Source of the DNA: a bacterium
GTDB taxonomy: Bacteria; Vulcanimicrobiota; Xenobia; Xenobiales; Xenobiaceae
DNA length: 35,258 nucleotides
Reading direction: 5' to 3'
Assembly (NCBI GenBank): GCA_030535355.1
Contig: JAUNIO010000032.1
Coordinates: forward strand, 1 to 35,258
Below are positions 1 to 8,331 of this stretch, piece after piece. How positions within the stretch are numbered: the first letter of the stretch is position 1; each line of letters starts with the position of its first letter. A program made the translations under genes and the position numbers. The notes under the pieces are model-generated. The model was not told the origin of the DNA and made no database searches. It saw nothing but the letters and a program-made list of their open reading frames with translations.

Positions 1-10
1 TTAAAGCTGT

Positions 11-46
11 TTCAAACCATTTGGGGAAGTGTCTCAAACCATCTGG
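11..46. repeat. pair of 14-bp direct repeats upstream of selD
   Basis: TTCAAACCATTTGG (11-24) and CTCAAACCATCTGG (33-46) differ at two positions and start 22 bp apart, about two helical turns. They lie just before the selD ribosome-binding site. They could be operator half-sites or the end of a repeat array that continues outside the window. No function can be assigned. Confidence 0.4.
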
Positions 47-64
47 CGGGTTATAGAGGTCATA

Positions 65-1150
65 ATGATAATGTCATCTTCCTGTGAAATTAATTCTATG
101 CCTTCTTCTGAACCAGTGCGTTTAACCGAATTATGCCGCTGTGCTGGATGTGCCGCTAAAATCCGCGCTAAGGACATTGAAGAAGTGCTGCGCTCACTGC
201 CGCTGCCAGCCGATTCCCGCGTTCTGGCGGGCCACCAGTCGGCAGATGACGCTGTAGTCGTGAGCATCTCCGCTGATCTGGCGTTAGTGCAGACAGTAGA
301 TTTCTTTCCGCCCGTAGTAGATGAGCCGCGGCGCTATGGGCGCATTGCTGCCGCGAACTCTCTTTCCGATGTCTATGCTATGGGCGGTGTACCGCTCAGC
401 GCTATGAACATTACCTGTTTCCCTACTAAAAAGTATGGCACAGAGCTTTTGAGTGAAATTTTGCAGGGCGGTCTGGAAAAGGTTTTGGAAGCCGGAGCGG
501 TTTTAGCGGGCGGCCATACCGTGGAAGACGATGAGCCTAAATTCGGTCTGGCCGTGACAGGTACAATAAATCCGCGCCGTATTATTGCGAAGGGCGGGGC
601 GCAAGCCGGAGACGTTTTGGTGCTGACCAAACCGCTGGGCACTGGGGTGCTCAATACTGCGCTGCGCGCAGGCGATATCTCCGCTGAAGCCCAGGAAGCG
701 CTGCTCAGTTCTATGGAAACTTTAAATCGCGAGGCTTCTCTGGCCATGGTAAAATCCGGAGTCATCGGCGCGACAGATATAACCGGTTATGGACTGTTGG
801 GGCATGCTTTGGAAATGGCGAAAGCGTCTGATGTGAGCATAGAGATCAAGGCTTCCCAAGTGCCGTTTTTGCCAGAGACTATGGAGGCTTATCAAAAAGG
901 ATATTATCCCAATGGATCTTTTGCCAACCGGCAATATGTCGCTCCTTATTTAGATATAGCGTCTGATGTCAGCGACGATTGCCTAGCTCTGCTGGCTGAT
1001 GCTCAAACTTCTGGCGGGCTTCTCATAGCTGTGGCTGCTTCTAAATTAGAAGCGCTGCTGGCGGAATTGGACAGCCTGCGCGTAGCCGGGCATATTGTTG
1101 GCCGCTGTGCGGAAAAAGGTGCCCATGATAAATGGCTGCGCATAGTCTGA
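65..1150 (+). CDS. selD: selenide, water dikinase (selenophosphate synthetase)
   Basis: SelD makes selenophosphate from selenide and ATP, the selenium donor for selenocysteine and 2-selenouridine tRNA. The protein has the family order: an N-terminal catalytic loop GCAAKI with Cys29 and Lys32 (361-residue numbering), an Asp-rich ATP/Mg segment (SADDAVV, then QTVDFFPPVVD), the FGLAVTG core, TDITGYGLLGH and a C-terminal DAQTSGGLL. The catalytic position is Cys, not Sec. The second Cys seen two residues later in E. coli SelD is Ala here. The frame opens at a GTG at 29, but ATG 65 is preceded by AGAGG at 54-58 with good spacing, so 65 is preferred (71 and 98 are weaker alternatives). No selA, selB or selU is in the window, so the downstream use of selenium cannot be read here. 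Confidence 0.95.
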   Translation: MIMSSSCEINSMPSSEPVRLTELCRCAGCAAKIRAKDIEEVLRSLPLPADSRVLAGHQSADDAVVVSISADLALVQTVDFFPPVVDEPRRYGRIAAANSLSDVYAMGGVPLSAMNITCFPTKKYGTELLSEILQGGLEKVLEAGAVLAGGHTVEDDEPKFGLAVTGTINPRRIIAKGGAQAGDVLVLTKPLGTGVLNTALRAGDISAEAQEALLSSMETLNREASLAMVKSGVIGATDITGYGLLGHALEMAKASDVSIEIKASQVPFLPETMEAYQKGYYPNGSFANRQYVAPYLDIASDVSDDCLALLADAQTSGGLLIAVAASKLEALLAELDSLRVAGHIVGRCAEKGAHDKWLRIV

Positions 1151-1163
1151 CTCCCCTTAAAAG

Positions 1164-1384
1164 TAATGTCATTTGTTAGTGTTTCGCGAATAAGTTATCG
1201 TTTGTGACGTCTTCCGTCGCCCTGGCGTTGCGGCAGTTCTGCTAAGCGTAGCATCTGAGCGTAGCGAAGCAGCGTAGCGGGCAGAAGCTGACGCAAAAAC
1301 GCCAGGTGACTGAGGCCTAAGGAAGCGGTGATGCGCTTTATCTGTATGTGCAAATGTTATCCTTTGCTTACCTAAATGACATAG
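1164..1384 (-). mobile_element. type 2 MITE-like element, copy 1
   Basis: This non-coding element is 221 bp long and clearly homologous along its length to the reverse complement of 15520-15746. Its ends are inverted repeats (TAATGTCATTTGTTA at the left, CCTAAATGACATAG at the right), matching the type 1 family ends. It contains an imperfect long hairpin whose arms are TGCGGCAGTTCTGC and GCAGAAGCTGACGCA. The flanks cccttaaaag (1154-1163) and ccctatagga (1385-1394) match only partly, so any target duplication has decayed. It fills almost the whole gap between selD and the next gene. Confidence 0.75.
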
Positions 1385-1423
1385 CCCTATAGGAACACCC
1401 TGTTCTAACGAGAAATTAGCTCT

Positions 1424-1777
1424 ATGGCTTTTGCGTTTTTTGTTATATCGCTGCTTTTTCTGGGTATATGGTATTTAATGAAGCGCTATATATCTTATGA
1501 TAAGATAGCTAAACCCTGGATAGTTCTAGGCCTGAAGGGGCTGGCCGGAGCGTCTTTCACGGCATTTATCTGTATTCTTTTGGCTATGATTGTCAGTTAT
1601 AATCCGTGGATACGCCTGCCCGATGCTTCAGCGGCGGTCAGTTTCGTCTCTTGGGAAGATTCGCGTCCCTATCTGTGTATAGTTCTATCGTTGGCCTTTT
1701 TAATGATAGGGCTGCCCATAGGTTTTTTGTTAGCTATCTCTAGATCGAGCAAAGAGCTAGAAGCACTGCAGAAATAA
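1424..1777 (+). CDS. small integral membrane protein, function unknown
   Basis: The protein has 117 residues and about three predicted membrane segments: residues 2-19, about 35-60 and about 84-106. Lys/Arg-rich stretches between and after them (MKRYISYDK; SRSSKEL) suggest topology by the positive-inside rule. I do not recognise a family or a catalytic motif. The stop codon is 12 bp before the preferred dapA start and the dapA Shine-Dalgarno directly follows it, so the two genes are probably co-transcribed. Its own ribosome-binding site is weak. A type 2 repeat ends 39 bp upstream, so its promoter may lie in or before that element. Confidence 0.7.
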   Translation: MAFAFFVISLLFLGIWYLMKRYISYDKIAKPWIVLGLKGLAGASFTAFICILLAMIVSYNPWIRLPDASAAVSFVSWEDSRPYLCIVLSLAFLMIGLPIGFLLAISRSSKELEALQK

Positions 1778-1789
1778 GGAGAAATGAGC

Positions 1790-2728
1790 ATGAGTGCTCC
1801 GGGATTTGGCCGTCTGCTGACGGCCATGGTTACGCCCTTTAAGGATAATGGTGATGTCGATTACCGGCGTGCCCGCCAACTGGCCCGCCGTTTGGTGGAT
1901 AATGCTACAGAAACTTTAGTGGTCTGCGGTACCACGGGAGAATCGCCCACGCTGACTGCCGAAGAAAAATTGCGGCTTTTTAGCGAGATTAAAGAGGAAG
2001 TAGGCAATATACCCGTTGTAGCCGGAACTGGTTCCAACAGCACTCAGGCCTCGATTGCTTTTTCTCTGCAGGCTAAAGAGAGGGGAGCCGATGGCTTGCT
2101 CGTTGTAGCCCCGTACTACAATAAACCTCCTCAGAGCGGCCTTTTAGAGCATTTTCGCAGCATAGCCGAAGCGGTCGATTTGCCTATTATAGTATATAAC
2201 ATTCCAGGGCGCACCGGTATTGAAATCAAACCCGAAACGCTGGCAGAGCTGGCCAAAATTCCCAATATCGTAGCTGTAAAAGAGGCCTTGTCTCTGGAAC
2301 CTATTTGCGCTTTGCAGGTCCTGTTGCACTCTTCCGGCTATGAGTATCAGCCTTTAGGTCAATATCAGCGCTGGGTGCGTCCGGGCCATGCCGTGGAATT
2401 ATACAGCGGTGAAGACAATCTCACTTTGCCTATGATGTCTGTCGGCGTATATGGGGTGATCAGTGTGGCTTCTCATGTAGCAGGGCCGCAGCTGGCTGCC
2501 ATGATGCGGGCTTATGCCGAAGGGCGTATCGCTGAAGCCCAGGACTGGCATACTAAGCTTTATCCGCTGTGCATCGGTCTGTTTGCAGCTACTAATCCCA
2601 TTCTGCCCAAAGCCGCTTTGGCACTGCAGGGATTTCCCGTCGGCGGGCTGCGCCGCCCTTTAATCGAGGCTACGCCGGAACAGATCTCCGCTTTGCGGGC
2701 AGTTATGGAGCAGGCCGGAGTTCTTTAA
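1790..2728 (+). CDS. dapA: 4-hydroxy-tetrahydrodipicolinate synthase
   Basis: DapA condenses pyruvate and aspartate semialdehyde in the diaminopimelate/lysine pathway, in the cytoplasm. The N-terminus FGRLLTAMVTPF, the GTTGESPTL loop, PYYNKPPQ, the YNIPGRTG motif with the proton-relay Tyr, and the Schiff-base Lys in VAVKEA (about residue 164) are all present. After that Lys the usual 'SG' is replaced by 'LS', and about 18 extra residues (GYEYQPLGQYQRWVRPGH region) precede the SGEDNLTLP strand. An ATG at 1784 also fits the frame, but GGAG at 1778-1781 is too close to it. ATG 1790 has the better spacing. aroA follows 72 bp downstream on the same strand. Confidence 0.93.
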   Translation: MSAPGFGRLLTAMVTPFKDNGDVDYRRARQLARRLVDNATETLVVCGTTGESPTLTAEEKLRLFSEIKEEVGNIPVVAGTGSNSTQASIAFSLQAKERGADGLLVVAPYYNKPPQSGLLEHFRSIAEAVDLPIIVYNIPGRTGIEIKPETLAELAKIPNIVAVKEALSLEPICALQVLLHSSGYEYQPLGQYQRWVRPGHAVELYSGEDNLTLPMMSVGVYGVISVASHVAGPQLAAMMRAYAEGRIAEAQDWHTKLYPLCIGLFAATNPILPKAALALQGFPVGGLRRPLIEATPEQISALRAVMEQAGVL

Positions 2729-2800
2729 GGCGATGCGTGTGGTCTATGCGCTTAAAGATGCTGCTCAAAAAGTATCGCTGCACGTCTGCTGGGAATTGTA

Positions 2801-4123
2801 ATGGTAGGCAATATTTGGGCCAAAAATCAGTCGGGACCTCGTATTGTATGCCCTTTGCAGCATCCCTTAACTGGGACGCTGGCCGTCCCTGGCGACAAAT
2901 CTCTGAGCCACCGGGCTTTGCTGCTGGCCGCTATGGCGCGGACTCCTTCGCGGCTTAGCGGCTTACTGGATTCTTGGGATGTGCGTTCAACTTATAGTAT
3001 TATTCAGCAGCTGGGGGCTAAGTTTAGTGGTCCTTGGAATAATCTATCGGTGCAAGGCTGGGAAAACAAGCGCTGTCCCGGACCGCTGCCTTTGGACTGT
3101 GGAAATTCCGGGACATCTATGCGGCTGCTGGCAGGAGCTTTGGCTGGCGGAAATGGCTGCTATACCTTGACGGGAGATAGCAGTCTAAATGCCCGCCCTA
3201 TGCGGCGTATCGTTGAACCGCTGTGTTTTATGGGGGCTGATATAAGCTGTACTGCTGATTATACCGCTCCGCTTTTACTGAATTCTCGCTCTTGCCTGCG
3301 GGCCATACAATGGGAGCTGCCCATGGCTAGTGCACAGGTTAAATCCTGCCTGTTGCTGGCGGGAACTCAGGCGGAAGGGATGACGGTTATTAGCGCTGGT
3401 GCCGGATGCCGCGATCATACCGAACGTCTGCTGAGTTCTCTAGGGGTTGGGGTGCACAGCCATTCGGGGACAGTGCAGGTTGAGGGTCCAGCGCAATGGG
3501 ACGGTTTTCGCATGAATATCGCGGGTGATCTTTCGGCTGCGGCGTACCCTGTAGGTATAGCCGCAACCGTGCCGGGATCGCGTATTACCGTGAGCGGAGT
3601 TAATCTCAATCCTACTCGCTTGGGCTTTTACCGCATATTGCGGCGCATGGGAGCTGCGGTTACCTGGAAAGTGCGCGGGGTAGAAATGGGAGAACCTTGG
3701 GGCGATTTGCAGGCAGAATACAACGGGCTGCGAGGTACGGTAATTGAGCCGGAGGAGATCCCCGGGTGTGTTGATGAGCTTATCCTGCTGGCGGTCATGG
3801 CAGCTTCAGCTCAAGGGACTACTGAACTTAGAGGTGCTGAAGAACTGCGCTGCAAGGAAAGCGATCGCCTTAGCTCTACGGTGCGGGAACTGTTGCGCTT
3901 AGGTGTGGATATTCGGGAACGGAAAGACGGCTGGACAGTGCACGGACCGACTCGCTGGCAGAGCGGGCAAGTTTGCACCCACGGCGATCATCGTTTGGAA
4001 ATGAGTCTGGCAGCTGCAGCTTTGGCAGCGTCTCCAGCGCGGGAAACCATAATCGAAGATGCTCGTTGGAGCGCTATCTCCTGGCCATCGTTTTGGGGCG
4101 ATTTGATGCAGTGGTGTAGCTGA
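2801..4123 (+). CDS. aroA: 3-phosphoshikimate 1-carboxyvinyltransferase (EPSP synthase)
   Basis: AroA transfers the enolpyruvyl group of PEP to shikimate 3-phosphate in the shikimate pathway. Signature motifs are visible: PGDKSLSHRA (Lys33, Ser34, Arg38), CGNSGTSMR (from Cys100), the SAQVKS substrate loop, the central acidic pair in GCVDEL (Asp325-Glu326), KESDR, and HGDHRLEMS near the C-terminus in place of the common T-x-x-DHR. The length of 440 residues is normal for the family. GGGA lies about 8 nt before the ATG. It follows dapA with 72 bp between them and converges on the next gene, with 49 bp and no clear terminator between their stop codons. Confidence 0.95.
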   Translation: MVGNIWAKNQSGPRIVCPLQHPLTGTLAVPGDKSLSHRALLLAAMARTPSRLSGLLDSWDVRSTYSIIQQLGAKFSGPWNNLSVQGWENKRCPGPLPLDCGNSGTSMRLLAGALAGGNGCYTLTGDSSLNARPMRRIVEPLCFMGADISCTADYTAPLLLNSRSCLRAIQWELPMASAQVKSCLLLAGTQAEGMTVISAGAGCRDHTERLLSSLGVGVHSHSGTVQVEGPAQWDGFRMNIAGDLSAAAYPVGIAATVPGSRITVSGVNLNPTRLGFYRILRRMGAAVTWKVRGVEMGEPWGDLQAEYNGLRGTVIEPEEIPGCVDELILLAVMAASAQGTTELRGAEELRCKESDRLSSTVRELLRLGVDIRERKDGWTVHGPTRWQSGQVCTHGDHRLEMSLAAAALAASPARETIIEDARWSAISWPSFWGDLMQWCS

Positions 4124-4172
4124 TCCGCTTATCCTTCGCTTACCCTTCACTTGCCTGCTGACTTACTGTGCC

Positions 4173-4895
4173 TTACTCGGCTGCGTCTGGGCGCGAAGCG
4201 GTAATCTCCAGCTTCTCAATATCGTAATTTACATAAGGGAAGTTAGTGTCCAAATCGGAATGAGTAATCCAGTCGTTTAAGCGGTCATGGGGATAATAAG
4301 AAGGGAATGGTGATATAGCGCCCTGCAATTTGCTGACCATTACGGTTTGCAGAGAGTTGCCATTGAGGCTGTCGCCCATGACATCGATAACCCGCCCTAA
4401 GATCGAATCCTGATAAGTGTCAGTGGTAATAGCGTGGGCGGTAAATTTGCGCGATACGATATATTGACTTAACATCGAGCCGGAATCGGCTAAATTGAAG
4501 GCTATATCTATGGAACGGCCATCGCTGGATACTGTTCCTTCCGTGTTGAGGCTTCCGGCCATGGCGAAAGTCCAGCCGGGATTGGGCTGATTGGCCTGGC
4601 GGGTGTACCAGTCAAAGTTAACGCCGTCGTATTTGATAAAATCGGTAAAGGTATCGGTATCGGTAACCTCGATTTCTTCGCCGTTGGCATTGAGCAAAAT
4701 GACGTAGTAGCCATTGCCGCTGTGGTCGATAGAACCGCTGGGATTAACCGATAATTTAAAATGAATAAAGGAATTGTCGCCATTCCAGCCATCGGTTGCC
4801 GTGTCGCCTACGTGTGAAGCGCAGCCTTCCGTAAGCAGAGCTGAACCCAATAAGAAGGCAGATAGAATAAAGCCGGAAATAGCTGTTTTTCGCAT
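4173..4895 (-). CDS. secreted lipoprotein, function unknown
   Basis: The protein has 240 residues. The N-terminus is a lipoprotein signal: Arg-Lys, a hydrophobic stretch, then LLTEGC with the acylated Cys at residue 25. The mature part is rich in Asn, Asp, Ser and Thr with alternating hydrophobic residues, which suggests a beta-rich extracytoplasmic domain. I recognise no family. It is transcribed alone, opposite to aroA, and is divergent from lnt, the enzyme that would complete its lipidation. A type 1 mobile repeat sits 84 bp upstream of its start. Confidence 0.7.
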   Translation of the reverse strand: MRKTAISGFILSAFLLGSALLTEGCASHVGDTATDGWNGDNSFIHFKLSVNPSGSIDHSGNGYYVILLNANGEEIEVTDTDTFTDFIKYDGVNFDWYTRQANQPNPGWTFAMAGSLNTEGTVSSDGRSIDIAFNLADSGSMLSQYIVSRKFTAHAITTDTYQDSILGRVIDVMGDSLNGNSLQTVMVSKLQGAISPFPSYYPHDRLNDWITHSDLDTNFPYVNYDIEKLEITASRPDAAE

Positions 4896-4979
4896 TTTAT
4901 AAACCTTTCCCAGATCGCTGGCTGACCATTATTTTCAGCTTATTATTTTAGCATATTATATACCAATTCGTGAATAGCT

Positions 4980-5242
4980 TAATATCATTTAGTTAGCGAT
5001 CAGCTAACCTGCGAACTATCTGACTCCCCCTAAAGCTTGAAATATCTATATTTCTGGCTTGACAAAATAGGAAGGATGGGAGGGGGAGATGTCGCGGCTG
5101 CGACAGAGGGGGTGCCCAAGACTGTTGGGAAATCGAGGTCTAGTGTGTGTTATGCTCCAGCTTATAAGCAGGCATAAACGTAACGATAATTGTATATGAG
5201 TTAACATCTCCAATGTCATCGAGCCTTAACTAAATGGCATTG
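4980..5242 (+). mobile_element. type 1 MITE-like element, copy A, with 10-bp target duplication
   Basis: The element starts TAATATCATTTAGTTAG and ends TAACTAAATGGCATTG, which are imperfect terminal inverted repeats. It is flanked by a perfect 10-bp direct repeat, GTGAATAGCT, at 4970-4979 and 5243-5252. It carries the family's series of small hairpins (GTTAGC/GCTAAC, CTCCCCC/GGGGGAG, GTCGC/GCGAC). Relative to the other copies it has about 39 extra bases between TAAAG and GATGGG (about 5036-5074), including the palindrome GAAATATCTATATTTC. It occupies half of the 534-bp gap between the lipoprotein gene and lnt. The rest of the gap is AT-rich and probably holds the lnt promoter, but no clear consensus is visible. 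Confidence 0.85.
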
Positions 5243-5429
5243 GTGAATAGCTAACTTTGCTTGAGATAGGTATTGAGACAGACAGATAGCTACGGCCATA
5301 GTCTTGACTCAATAAAGGGTATGCTGCTGGCAAAAAGAAGCATAGGGGCTGGCTGGGTATGCTAACATTTCATTAATATTTATTCTTAATATCTTAATAA
5401 ACTAGAACACTCTTCGTAGGATACATATT

Positions 5430-7061
5430 ATGACGACTGCCAATAATACTTCTCCTGAAGCTTCCACTGAGGCTTCCCCTGAAGCTTTAACTGAAGCTTT
5501 ACAGGAAACAGCTGAGCGTCCTCAGATGAAAATAGGTCTGGCTTTGCTGCTGACTCTGCTGTCCGTAGCCTTGCTGCTGATGGCCATTCCTCCTTGGCGC
5601 ATATCTTGCCTGGCCTGGGTGGCGCTAGTGCCTTTTCTTTTAGCTGTGCGCACTCAGGGAGCTAAACGGGGCGCGTGTTTAGGGCTGATACTGGGATGGC
5701 TCTATCTGAGTTTAGCCATGTACTGGCTGATTCGCTTTGGGCTTATCGCGCCGGTCACAGCCGGGCTAATCAAATCATTCTGGATAGTTTTGCTGGGGTG
5801 GCTTTTTGGCGTCATGCGCCCCCGTAACAGCGCTGTCTATGCGCTGACTGTGGCCTGTGCTTGGAGTGCTCAGGAATTTATTCAGGCCAGCGGTTCGGTG
5901 GGTTTTACTTTGGGCATGTTAGCCAACACGCAGGCACGGCATCCCTGGCTGCTGCAGATAAATTCTCTGTTTGGCCCTTGGACGCTTAGTTTTGTAATCG
6001 CTTTCGTCAACGCTTCTCTTGCCGATTGGTGCTGGCATACTCTGCAGCGGAGGCGTTCTGCCAGCCGTGAAGGCCTGACCTGGCAGTTTTGGCGTTCCAG
6101 TCACCCCTCTCATATTCCGCTGGGTATATCTGTAGTTTTGCTTTGTCTTACTCTGGTGTTCGGCATAGTGCGCTGGAAAACATACCAGGAAGAGAACTCC
6201 AGCCCAATAGTGGTGGGACTGGTACAGCCTTCGGCACCTCAGAATGAAAAATTTGACCCAGATAAAGCTCCGCTATTTTTAAATCAGCTGTTTGAACTGA
6301 GCCAGACTGCTGTTAGCAGCGGCAGTCAGGTAGTTATTTGGCCGGAGACTTCGGTACCCTATTCTAATTTCACTAAAAAACGTTCGATTAAGAACCGTAT
6401 CCGCCGCAGAATTTCCAAATTGGGCGTGTGGTGTTTTATCGGCGCTGTGGCCCGCGATAAAGAAAACCGCAAGCTCAACCGCATGTACGCTTTTAACCCT
6501 CACGGCCATCTCCAGGACACTTACGATAAGCACCATTTAGTGCCTTTTGGTGAGTTTTTGCCTTTGGAAAAATATTGGCCCGACTGGCGCATTCTGGATC
6601 AGATTATGCGCTTCGCCGAAGGCAAGGGCAACAATACCATTCAGACCGATTACGGAAAATTCGGAGTGCTGATCTGTTTTGAATCGATGACGGCTACTTT
6701 GCCGCGCGCTCAGGTGCGCAATGGTGCTGAGGTTTTGGTTATTCCCACCAATGACGGATGGTTTGGGCATAGCGCGGAATTGGCGGCGCATTTTGATATG
6801 GCGATTCTGCGCGCTGTTGAGACGGGCCGTTATACAATGCAGATCGGCAACACAGGCATTTCTGGTTTCATTACCCCACTGGGCCAGGTGCTGCAGGAAT
6901 CGAAAATTGAGGAATGCACTGCTTTGACGGATACGGTCTATGCCCACCAGGATATGACTCTGTATATGCGCATAGGCGATCTGCTGCCTTGTCTGATGCT
7001 GCTGTGGACAGTGCTATTCATATTTGATAAGCACAGAAAACCAAGTCTGTTTTGGGAATAA
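5430..7061 (+). CDS. lnt: apolipoprotein N-acyltransferase
   Basis: Lnt adds the third acyl chain to the N-terminal Cys of lipoproteins at the inner membrane. The protein (543 residues) has an N-terminal membrane region with about six segments between residues 33 and 250, then a nitrilase-like periplasmic domain, then a final membrane helix near residue 520. The catalytic triad is visible: Glu306 (VIWPETSVP), Lys367 (YDKHHLVPFGEF) and Cys416 (LICFES), followed by NDGWFG. The first 30 or so residues are an unusual Glu/Ala/Thr-rich tail made of repeats of the type TEASPEALTEAL, which come from a short imperfect DNA repeat. It supports a diderm envelope and agrees with the lipoproteins in the window. 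Confidence 0.94.
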   Translation: MTTANNTSPEASTEASPEALTEALQETAERPQMKIGLALLLTLLSVALLLMAIPPWRISCLAWVALVPFLLAVRTQGAKRGACLGLILGWLYLSLAMYWLIRFGLIAPVTAGLIKSFWIVLLGWLFGVMRPRNSAVYALTVACAWSAQEFIQASGSVGFTLGMLANTQARHPWLLQINSLFGPWTLSFVIAFVNASLADWCWHTLQRRRSASREGLTWQFWRSSHPSHIPLGISVVLLCLTLVFGIVRWKTYQEENSSPIVVGLVQPSAPQNEKFDPDKAPLFLNQLFELSQTAVSSGSQVVIWPETSVPYSNFTKKRSIKNRIRRRISKLGVWCFIGAVARDKENRKLNRMYAFNPHGHLQDTYDKHHLVPFGEFLPLEKYWPDWRILDQIMRFAEGKGNNTIQTDYGKFGVLICFESMTATLPRAQVRNGAEVLVIPTNDGWFGHSAELAAHFDMAILRAVETGRYTMQIGNTGISGFITPLGQVLQESKIEECTALTDTVYAHQDMTLYMRIGDLLPCLMLLWTVLFIFDKHRKPSLFWE

Positions 7062-7086
7062 GAGGAACCCTGCTATTTTTCTGGCC

Positions 7087-7197
7087 TCTGGTACTGTGCC
7101 AGAAATCCTTGGCCGGAATTCCAGGATTACCATGGATTATCTTGAAATAAACATTTTGTCTAATTGAAAACTTTAAACCCGGCGGCGTTCGGGTTTT
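7087..7197 (+). promoter_or_regulatory. structured leader upstream of pheST, possible attenuator
   Basis: Three hairpins follow one another between lnt and pheS: TCTGG/CCAGA (7087-7103), AATCCTTGG/CCAGGATT (7104-7128, one bulge) and AAACCCG/CGGGTTT followed by a short T run (7175-7197). The last resembles an intrinsic terminator and ends 22 bp before the pheS ATG. It may simply end the lnt transcript, or it may attenuate pheST. No T-box motif and no Phe-rich leader peptide were found. Confidence 0.4.
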
Positions 7198-7219
7198 ACA
7201 AAATTCTGGAGATGCTTTC

Positions 7220-8245
7220 ATGTCTATTTTAGAGCAGTTAGCCCAATTGCGCTCTGAAGCCGAAGCTGAGATTCGCGCTGCCAGCGCTGACAAGCTGAAC
7301 GATCTGCGCCTTAAATTATTCAGCCGGAAAAACGGCAGTCTCAATGCTATTTTGCGCGGTTTAGGCGGTTTATCTGCCGAAGAACGCCCAAAAGTGGGCA
7401 GTTTGGCCAATGAAGTCAAGGCACACTTAGAGGGGTTGCTCAACGAACGCCTGGAACAGCTGAAGAACAGCGTTATGGAGGTTCGTCTTCAGTCGGAAAA
7501 GATCGATGTGACCATGCCCGGCCATTGGCAGAATCCCGGGAGAATTCATATTCTTAACCAGGCGCTGGATCGCATCAAAGATACATTTAAAAGCCTGGGC
7601 TATTCTGTGGTGCAGGGTCCCGAAGTGGAGACCGATTATTATAATTTTGAAGCGCTGAATATTCCCGCCAATCATCCCAGCCGCGAAATGTGGGATTCCT
7701 TTTTCCTGCGCGAGGGGCTGCTGATGCGCAGCCATACATCGCCCATGCAGGTGCATATCATGGAGAAATACGATCCTCCTGTGCGCGTTATCGTTCCCGG
7801 CAAATGCTACCGCCGCGATGCCGTGGATTCCACGCATTTTTGGGAGTTCCATCAGGTTGAAGGCCTGCTCGTCGATAAAAACGTGACCTTTTCCGATCTG
7901 AAGGGGACTTTAGACCTGTTTGCCCGCCGTATGGGTGGCCATCAGCGCAAAACCCGCTTTAATCCCTCCTATTTTCCGTTTACGGAACCTTCAGCAGAAG
8001 TGATGGTTGACTGTTTTGTATGCAATGGCAAAGGGTGCCGCGTCTGCAAGAACAGCGGCTGGATAGAAATTATGGGAGCGGGCATGGTGCATCCTAAGGT
8101 ACTCAAAGGCGTCGGCTACGATCCGGAGCGCTATACGGGGTTCGCCTTTGGTATGGGGGTTGAGCGTATAGCCATGCTGAGCTGCGGAATTGCCGATATT
8201 CGCTTGCTTTTTGAGGGAGACGCTCGCTTCTCGCGCCAGTTCTAA
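7220..8245 (+). CDS. pheS: phenylalanine-tRNA ligase alpha subunit
   Basis: PheS is the catalytic class II synthetase subunit that charges tRNA-Phe, in an alpha2-beta2 enzyme with PheT. Its length of 341 residues is typical. An N-terminal coiled-coil arm (residues 1-90) is followed by the class II core: motif 1 around GPEVETDYYNFEALN, the SHTSPMQ loop, motif 2 (GKCYRRDAVDSTHFWEFHQVEG), and motif 3 FGMGVERIAM. A four-Cys group, CFVCNGKGCRVC, lies before GWIEIMGAGMVHP, as in Bacillus-type PheS rather than E. coli. GGAG lies upstream of the ATG. pheT follows after 86 bp. Confidence 0.97.
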   Translation: MSILEQLAQLRSEAEAEIRAASADKLNDLRLKLFSRKNGSLNAILRGLGGLSAEERPKVGSLANEVKAHLEGLLNERLEQLKNSVMEVRLQSEKIDVTMPGHWQNPGRIHILNQALDRIKDTFKSLGYSVVQGPEVETDYYNFEALNIPANHPSREMWDSFFLREGLLMRSHTSPMQVHIMEKYDPPVRVIVPGKCYRRDAVDSTHFWEFHQVEGLLVDKNVTFSDLKGTLDLFARRMGGHQRKTRFNPSYFPFTEPSAEVMVDCFVCNGKGCRVCKNSGWIEIMGAGMVHPKVLKGVGYDPERYTGFAFGMGVERIAMLSCGIADIRLLFEGDARFSRQF

Positions 8246-8331
8246 GAGCGCTGAACAGTCTGTCAGTCGTTTGTTTATACAAGATCAACCTTTATAGATG
8301 AACTTGGGAAAAGAAATTAAGGTGGTAACAA

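Noticed and set aside
29-64. GTG start of selD at 29
   Set aside because: The extra twelve residues are not part of the SelD family and the start would run through the direct-repeat region; ATG 65 has a better ribosome-binding site.
2737-2958. 73-codon + strand frame overlapping the aroA start
   Set aside because: It overlaps the strongly supported aroA N-terminus in another frame and has no family resemblance.
4896-5429. Possible small gene in the gap before lnt
   Set aside because: The gap is largely mobile element copy A. The remaining AT-rich sequence has no open frame with a ribosome-binding site.
7062-7219. T-box riboswitch before pheS
   Set aside because: The conserved T-box sequence (AGGGTGGNACCGCG-like) is absent and no specifier stem with a Phe codon could be identified.
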